From NCBI GenBank assembly GCA_025935735.1, contig JAICUS010000238.1, positions 1 to 8,529 of the forward strand: a stretch of 8,529 nt of DNA, written 5' to 3'. The stretch is from Solirubrobacteraceae bacterium (lineage in GTDB: Bacteria > Actinomycetota > Thermoleophilia > Solirubrobacterales > Solirubrobacteraceae). Position numbers and translations under genes: made by a program. This document shows, piece after piece, positions 4,955 through 8,529 of the stretch. Position 1 is the stretch's first letter. Each line of letters opens with the position of its first letter. The notes beneath the pieces are model-generated. The model saw only the letters and a list, made by a program, of their open reading frames with translations. It searched no databases and was not told the origin of the DNA.

Positions 4955-5223
4955 GCCAGGACGACGTCGTCAGCATCATCGTCTCGATGATGGGGGTCAC
5001 CCTGAAGGTGGCCATGCCGCTGCTGCTGGTCGGCCTGGTGGTCGGCCTCGCCATCTCGGTGCTGCAGGCGGTCACGCAGATCCAGGAGCAGACGCTGTCG
5101 TTCATCCCGAAGGTGATCGCGCTCGTCGCGGTCGTGGCCATCGCCGGCCCGTGGATGCTCGACACGGTCGTCACCTGGACGCAAGAGCTCTGGCTGTCGA
5201 TCCCGCTCCACGTCGGGTCCTAG
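4951..5223 (+). CDS. fliQ: Flagellar export gate protein FliQ
   Basis: A 90-residue two-helix membrane protein (about 14-38 and 53-75) of the export gate. It begins MSQDDVVSIIVSMMGVTLKV. The loop motif QAVTQIQEQTLSFIPK (39-54) is the FliQ signature that stacks on FliP and forms the lower gate constriction. Length is normal (family ~87-90). The ATG overlaps the fliP stop (ATGA). No Shine-Dalgarno precedes it; the bases there, CTCCTTTC (4939-4946), instead resemble the anti-Shine-Dalgarno end of 16S rRNA. Start is therefore assigned by homology and translational coupling. A much longer reading of this frame back into fliP is only a shadow. Confidence 0.95.
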   Translation: MSQDDVVSIIVSMMGVTLKVAMPLLLVGLVVGLAISVLQAVTQIQEQTLSFIPKVIALVAVVAIAGPWMLDTVVTWTQELWLSIPLHVGS

Positions 5224-5227
5224 CCCC

Positions 5228-6013
5228 GTGGACGTCAACGAGCTCCTCGCTCGGTTCTCCGAGCAGCAGGTCGCTGCGTTCTTCCTCGTGCTGGCGCGCG
5301 TCTCGCCGCTGTTCCTGCTGGCGCCGCTGTTCTCCTCCAAGCAGGTGCCGGCGCGGGCGCGCGGCGTGCTCGCCGTGGCGCTCACGCTCGGGCTGACCCC
5401 GGTCGTCTCGCGCCACGCGGACATCAATCTCGACACGCTGCCCTACGCGCTGCTGATCCTCAAGGAGCTGCTGGTCGGGCTGGCGTTCGCCTACGGCCTG
5501 AGCGCGCTGTTCGCCGCCGTGCAGGCCGCCGGCGCGCTGCTGGACACGCTGATCGGCTTCTCGTTCGGCTCGCTGGTGGACCCGGTCACCGGCACCCAGT
5601 CGACCGTGCTCTCGCAGATGTACGCGCTGTTCGGCGCGGCGATCTTCGTGGCCATCAATGGCGACGCGTATGTCATCCAGGGCCTCGCGCGCACCTATGA
5701 CGCGGTCCCGCTGCTCAAGTCGCCGGCCATCGGCTCGCTCGTGCAGGGCGCGCAGGCGGCGTTCTCGGGGATCTTCATCTCGGCGTTCGAGATCGCCGCG
5801 CCCGTGCTGGTGGCGATGATCATCACCGACGCGGCGCTGGGCGTCGTCTCGCGCGTCGTGCCGCAGATCAACGTCTTCTCCACCGGCTTCCCGGCGAAGA
5901 TGATCGTCGGCCTGACGCTGATCGGCGTCTCGCTGCCGTTCGTCTCCGGCTACATCGGCGACCAGCTCGAGACCACCGTGGTCACGGCGCTGCACACCCT
6001 CCACGTGGGCTGA
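5228..6013 (+). CDS. fliR: Flagellar export gate protein FliR
   Basis: A 261-residue multi-helix membrane protein that completes the FliPQR gate as its single-copy subunit. Recognisable stretches are FLVLARVSPLFLLAPLFSSK (19-38) with the family R-x-x-P and LVGLAFAYG (82-90). QAAGALLDTLIGFSFGSLVD (99-118) and SRVVPQINVFSTGFPAK (208-224), the conserved V-P-Q-x-N-V-F segment, complete the family pattern. GTG start, 4 nt after the fliQ stop, with no evident Shine-Dalgarno, so translation is likely coupled. The stop overlaps the flhB ATG by one base (TGATG). Length is typical (about 255-265). Confidence 0.96.
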   Translation: MDVNELLARFSEQQVAAFFLVLARVSPLFLLAPLFSSKQVPARARGVLAVALTLGLTPVVSRHADINLDTLPYALLILKELLVGLAFAYGLSALFAAVQAAGALLDTLIGFSFGSLVDPVTGTQSTVLSQMYALFGAAIFVAINGDAYVIQGLARTYDAVPLLKSPAIGSLVQGAQAAFSGIFISAFEIAAPVLVAMIITDAALGVVSRVVPQINVFSTGFPAKMIVGLTLIGVSLPFVSGYIGDQLETTVVTALHTLHVG

Positions 6014-7080
6014 TGGCCGAGAACAAGACCGAGAAGGCAACGCCCAAGCGCCGCGAGGAGGCGCGCAAGAAGGGCCAGGTGGCGCGCTCGGCCGACGTCA
6101 ACGGCGCGGTCGTGCTGATGGCGGGCCTGCTCGCGCTCTCCGCGTTCGGCCCGAAGATGATGGAGGAGATGCGGGCGGCGATGGTCGACGTCTTCGCCTT
6201 CGCCGGCACCCCCGACGCGGTCAACGCCAAGAACCTCGGCTCGCTGTTCCTGTTGGCCGGACGCCATGTCGCGCTGGCCACCGCGCCGGTCGGGCTCGTG
6301 TGCCTGCTCGCCGCCGTGGCGGCGGGCGCCGGCCAGGTCGGCCTCAAGCCCAGCTTCGGCGCGCTGAAGCCGAACTTCGGCAAGCTCAACCCGGGCAAGG
6401 GCTTCAAGCACATGTTCGGCTCCAACCTGTTCGCCGAGGGCGGCAAGTCGGTGGGCAAGGTCGGCGCCGTGGGCGCGATCGCCGCCCTGGCGCTGTTCCC
6501 GAAGCTCGGCGAGTTCGGCGCGCTGGTGGGCACGCCGCCGGAGGACCTCATCCCCCAGATCGCCCACGAGATCCTGGGCATCGCGCAGCGCGCGGCGGGC
6601 GCCTATCTGGTCATCGCCGCGATCGACTACGGCTACCAGCGCTGGCGCCACGAGAAGTCGCTGCGCATGGACAAGGAGGAGATCAAGCAGGAGTTCAAGC
6701 AGCAGGGCCTGCCTGCCGAGATTAGGAGTGCGCAGCGTCGTCGGGCCATGGAGCTGTCCCGGGCCCGGATGATGGATGCCGTCCCCTCCGCCGACGTGGT
6801 CGTCACGAACCCCACCCACTATTCCGTCGCCCTCTCCTACGAGGCGGGGAGCGACGCTCCCATGGTCGTGGCCAAGGGCGTCGACAACCTCGCGTTCAAG
6901 ATCCGCGAGATCGCCTCCGAGCACGGCGTGATGATCGTCCCCGACCCGCCGCTGGCCCGGACGCTCTACGCCAACGTCGAGATCGACCGGGCGATCCCCG
7001 AGGACCTCTTCCAGGCGGTGGCCCAGCTGCTCGCCTACGTCTACCGCGTCGCCGGCATGAGAAAGGCCGCTGCTGCATGA
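6013..7080 (+). CDS. flhB: Flagellar export substrate-specificity protein FlhB
   Basis: A 355-residue export-gate protein that controls the switch from hook to filament export. The N-terminus shows the classic KTEKATPKRREEARKKGQVA (5-24). Four membrane segments follow (about 31-46, 84-108, 148-168, 190-206). A charged linker (~213-262) leads to the autocleavage motif NPTH at 266-269 inside VVVTNPTHYSVAL, where the chain is cut between Asn and Pro. The C-terminal domain contains VAKGVDNLAFKIREIA (287-302) and PPLARTLYANVEI. All key residues are present, so autocleavage is expected. The ATG overlaps the fliR stop. Around 6721-6867 codon choice shifts (ATT, AGG, AGT, CGT, TCC in place of TCG) relative to the rest of the gene. 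Confidence 0.97.
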   Translation: MAENKTEKATPKRREEARKKGQVARSADVNGAVVLMAGLLALSAFGPKMMEEMRAAMVDVFAFAGTPDAVNAKNLGSLFLLAGRHVALATAPVGLVCLLAAVAAGAGQVGLKPSFGALKPNFGKLNPGKGFKHMFGSNLFAEGGKSVGKVGAVGAIAALALFPKLGEFGALVGTPPEDLIPQIAHEILGIAQRAAGAYLVIAAIDYGYQRWRHEKSLRMDKEEIKQEFKQQGLPAEIRSAQRRRAMELSRARMMDAVPSADVVVTNPTHYSVALSYEAGSDAPMVVAKGVDNLAFKIREIASEHGVMIVPDPPLARTLYANVEIDRAIPEDLFQAVAQLLAYVYRVAGMRKAAAA

Positions 7081-8529
7081 GCTCCCTGCTGTCCAAGGCC
7101 GGCAAGCACTCCGACTTCGCCGCGGCCGGCGCGGTGGTGCTGGTCATCGCGATGATGATCATCCCGCTGCCGCCGTTCCTGCTCGACTTCTTCATCACGA
7201 TCAACATCTCGGCGGCGCTGATGATCGTCGTGGCCACGATGTACGTGCCGCGCGCGCTGGACTTCTCCTCGTTCCCGAGCGTGCTGCTGCTCACGACGCT
7301 GTTCCGGCTGGCCATCAACGTCTCGGTCACCCGGCTGATCCTGCTGCACGGCGACGCCGGCCACGTCGTCGAGGCGTTCGGCAACTTCGTGGTCGGCGGC
7401 AACGTGGTCGTCGGCCTCGTGGTCTTCCTGATCCTGATCGTCATCCAGTTCGTGGTGATCACCAACGGCGCCGGGCGCGTGGCCGAGGTCGGCGCGCGCT
7501 TCACCCTGGACGCCATGCCGGGCAAGCAGATGGCGATCGACGCCGACCTGAACACCGGCCAGATCACCGACGAGGAGGCGCGCCGGCGCCGGGCGGAGAT
7601 CGCCCAGGAGGCCGACTTCTACGGCGCGATGGACGGCGCCTCGAAGTTCGTCAAGGGCGACGCGATGGCCGGCCTGCTGATCACCGCGATCAACCTGCTC
7701 GGCGGCATCGTCGTCGGCGTGCTGCAGCAGAAGATGTCCTTCACCGACGCCGGCCAGCACTTCTCGCTGCTGTCGGTGGGCGACGGCCTGTGCGCGCAGA
7801 TCCCCGCGCTGCTGATCTCGGTGGGCACCGGCATCCTGGTCACCCGCTCGGCCGGACAGGACAACCTCGGCACGACCGTCTCGACGCAGATCCTCGACCA
7901 GCGCAAGGCGCCGCTGATCGCCGGCGCGATGGTGCTGGTGTTCGGCCTGGTCCCGGGCCTGCCCAAGATCCCGTTCTTCTTCATCGGCGGCATCCTGTTC
8001 GCCGTCGGCTGGACGCTGCGCAACAAGCCCAACTCCAAGCAGGCCGCCGAGGAGCAGAAGGCGAGCGCCGCGGCGCCGGGCGACCAGGCCCAGCTGCCCG
8101 CGCCGCGCGACGCCGCGCTCGACGCGCTCGCGCTCGACCCGCTCGAGCTGGCCATCGGCTTCGGGCTGGTCCCGCTGGTCGACCAGCAGGCCGGCGGCAC
8201 GCTGCTGGCCCGCGTGGGCACGATCCGGCGCCAGATCGCCGCCGAGCTCGGCATGGTCATCCCGCCGGTGCGTATCCGCGATGACATCGGCCTGGACTCG
8301 CACGAGTACGTGCTGCGCGTCCGTGGCACGGAAGTTGCGCGCGCCGGCGTGATTGCGGGGCACCATATGGCCATGAACCCGGGCGACGCCATGGGGCAGC
8401 TGCCCGGCATCCCGACCACCGAGCCGGCCTTCGGCCTGCCCGCGGTCTGGGTCCCGGAGTCCGGCCGCGCCGAGGCCGAGGCGCTGGGCTGGACCGTGGT
8501 CGACGCCGAGTCCGTGGTCGTCACGCACC
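7077..8529 (+). CDS. flhA: Flagellar export protein FlhA (3' end beyond window)
   Basis: The first 484 residues of FlhA, a ~690-residue export-gate protein that forms a nonameric ring and uses ion flow for export. The membrane part holds about eight helices. LLLTTLFRLAINVSVTRLIL (70-89) is a family mark. The FHIPEP cytoplasmic loop is complete: ARFTLDAMPGKQMAIDADLN (140-159) and DFYGAMDGASKFVKGDA (180-196), whose Asp195 matches the essential loop aspartate (Asp208 in Salmonella). A Gln/Ala/Pro linker (~321-345) leads into the cytoplasmic domain, which is cut off by the window. The ATG overlaps the flhB stop (ATGA) and has AGAAAGG (7060-7066) 10 nt upstream. Rarer codons cluster at 8322-8366. 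Confidence 0.97.
   Translation, partial: MSSLLSKAGKHSDFAAAGAVVLVIAMMIIPLPPFLLDFFITINISAALMIVVATMYVPRALDFSSFPSVLLLTTLFRLAINVSVTRLILLHGDAGHVVEAFGNFVVGGNVVVGLVVFLILIVIQFVVITNGAGRVAEVGARFTLDAMPGKQMAIDADLNTGQITDEEARRRRAEIAQEADFYGAMDGASKFVKGDAMAGLLITAINLLGGIVVGVLQQKMSFTDAGQHFSLLSVGDGLCAQIPALLISVGTGILVTRSAGQDNLGTTVSTQILDQRKAPLIAGAMVLVFGLVPGLPKIPFFFIGGILFAVGWTLRNKPNSKQAAEEQKASAAAPGDQAQLPAPRDAALDALALDPLELAIGFGLVPLVDQQAGGTLLARVGTIRRQIAAELGMVIPPVRIRDDIGLDSHEYVLRVRGTEVARAGVIAGHHMAMNPGDAMGQLPGIPTTEPAFGLPAVWVPESGRAEAEALGWTVVDAESVVVTH

Noticed and set aside
4630..5223. 197-codon reading of the fliQ frame starting inside fliP
   Set aside because: The upstream part is a shifted-frame shadow of fliP; only the part from ATG 4951 matches a protein family (FliQ).
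6724..6750. Possible internal translation start for a separate FlhB C-terminal fragment (AGGAG before ATG 6748)
   Set aside because: The spacing (19 nt) is too long and the nearer GTG is out of frame; FlhB makes its C-terminal fragment by autocleavage at NPTH.
7041..8528. Long open frame on the - strand opposite flhA (495 codons)
   Set aside because: Arg/His/Asp/Gln-rich shadow of the FlhA frame with no recognisable domain; FlhA motifs are unmistakable on the + strand.
1..8529. Mobile elements, CRISPR arrays, tRNA or rRNA genes
   Set aside because: No transposase, integrase, direct-repeat array, tRNA-like or rRNA-like sequence was seen; the window is filled end to end by the genes listed.

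Overview
This window is one stretch of a flagellar gene cluster from a GC-rich bacterium. Every real gene lies on the + strand. The order is the 3' end of flgE (hook), flbD/swrD, motA, motB, fliL, fliN, a YihY/BrkB-family membrane protein, fliO, fliP, fliQ, fliR, flhB, and the first 484 codons of flhA, which runs off the right edge. G/C-dominated third codon positions, frequent GTG/TTG starts, a short FliP with no obvious cleavable signal peptide and the flbD-motA-motB-fliL block point to a flagellated Gram-positive, most likely an actinobacterium. A deep-branching group such as the Thermoleophilia/Solirubrobacterales is an inference from composition and gene order, not a proven placement.

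Layout. Positions 1-45 encode the hook protein C-terminus. A perfect 11-bp hairpin (65-92) follows and looks like a terminator. A sigma-28 (FliA/SigD/WhiG-type) promoter candidate (97-123) comes next, ending just before the GTG of flbD. flbD-motA-motB-fliL-fliN (131-2887) are tightly packed and encode the stator (MotA/MotB), stator-associated FliL, the torque-related small protein FlbD/SwrD, and the C-ring protein FliN. A six-helix YihY/BrkB-like protein (2915-3730) then interrupts the usual fliN-fliO junction. From 3765 onward fliO-fliP-fliQ-fliR-flhB-flhA encode the membrane part of the flagellar type III export apparatus. These genes are joined by 1- to 4-base start/stop overlaps, except for a 4-nt gap between fliQ and fliR.

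The genes belong to a known machine, and I do not see a wholly new system. Three things stand out. (1) Two of the few non-coding gaps carry nearly the same promoter-like signal (CTYAAG, 14-15 nt, GCCGAT), each ending 5-9 nt before a non-ATG start codon, which suggests late-class flagellar promoters giving almost leaderless mRNAs. (2) The spacer of the second one contains a run of eight G, so slippage could change its length. (3) fliM is absent from its usual place between fliL and fliN, while a yihY-like gene sits between fliN and fliO. No RNA genes, CRISPR arrays, insertion sequences or attachment sites were seen. No non-coding stretch exceeds about 90 bases.
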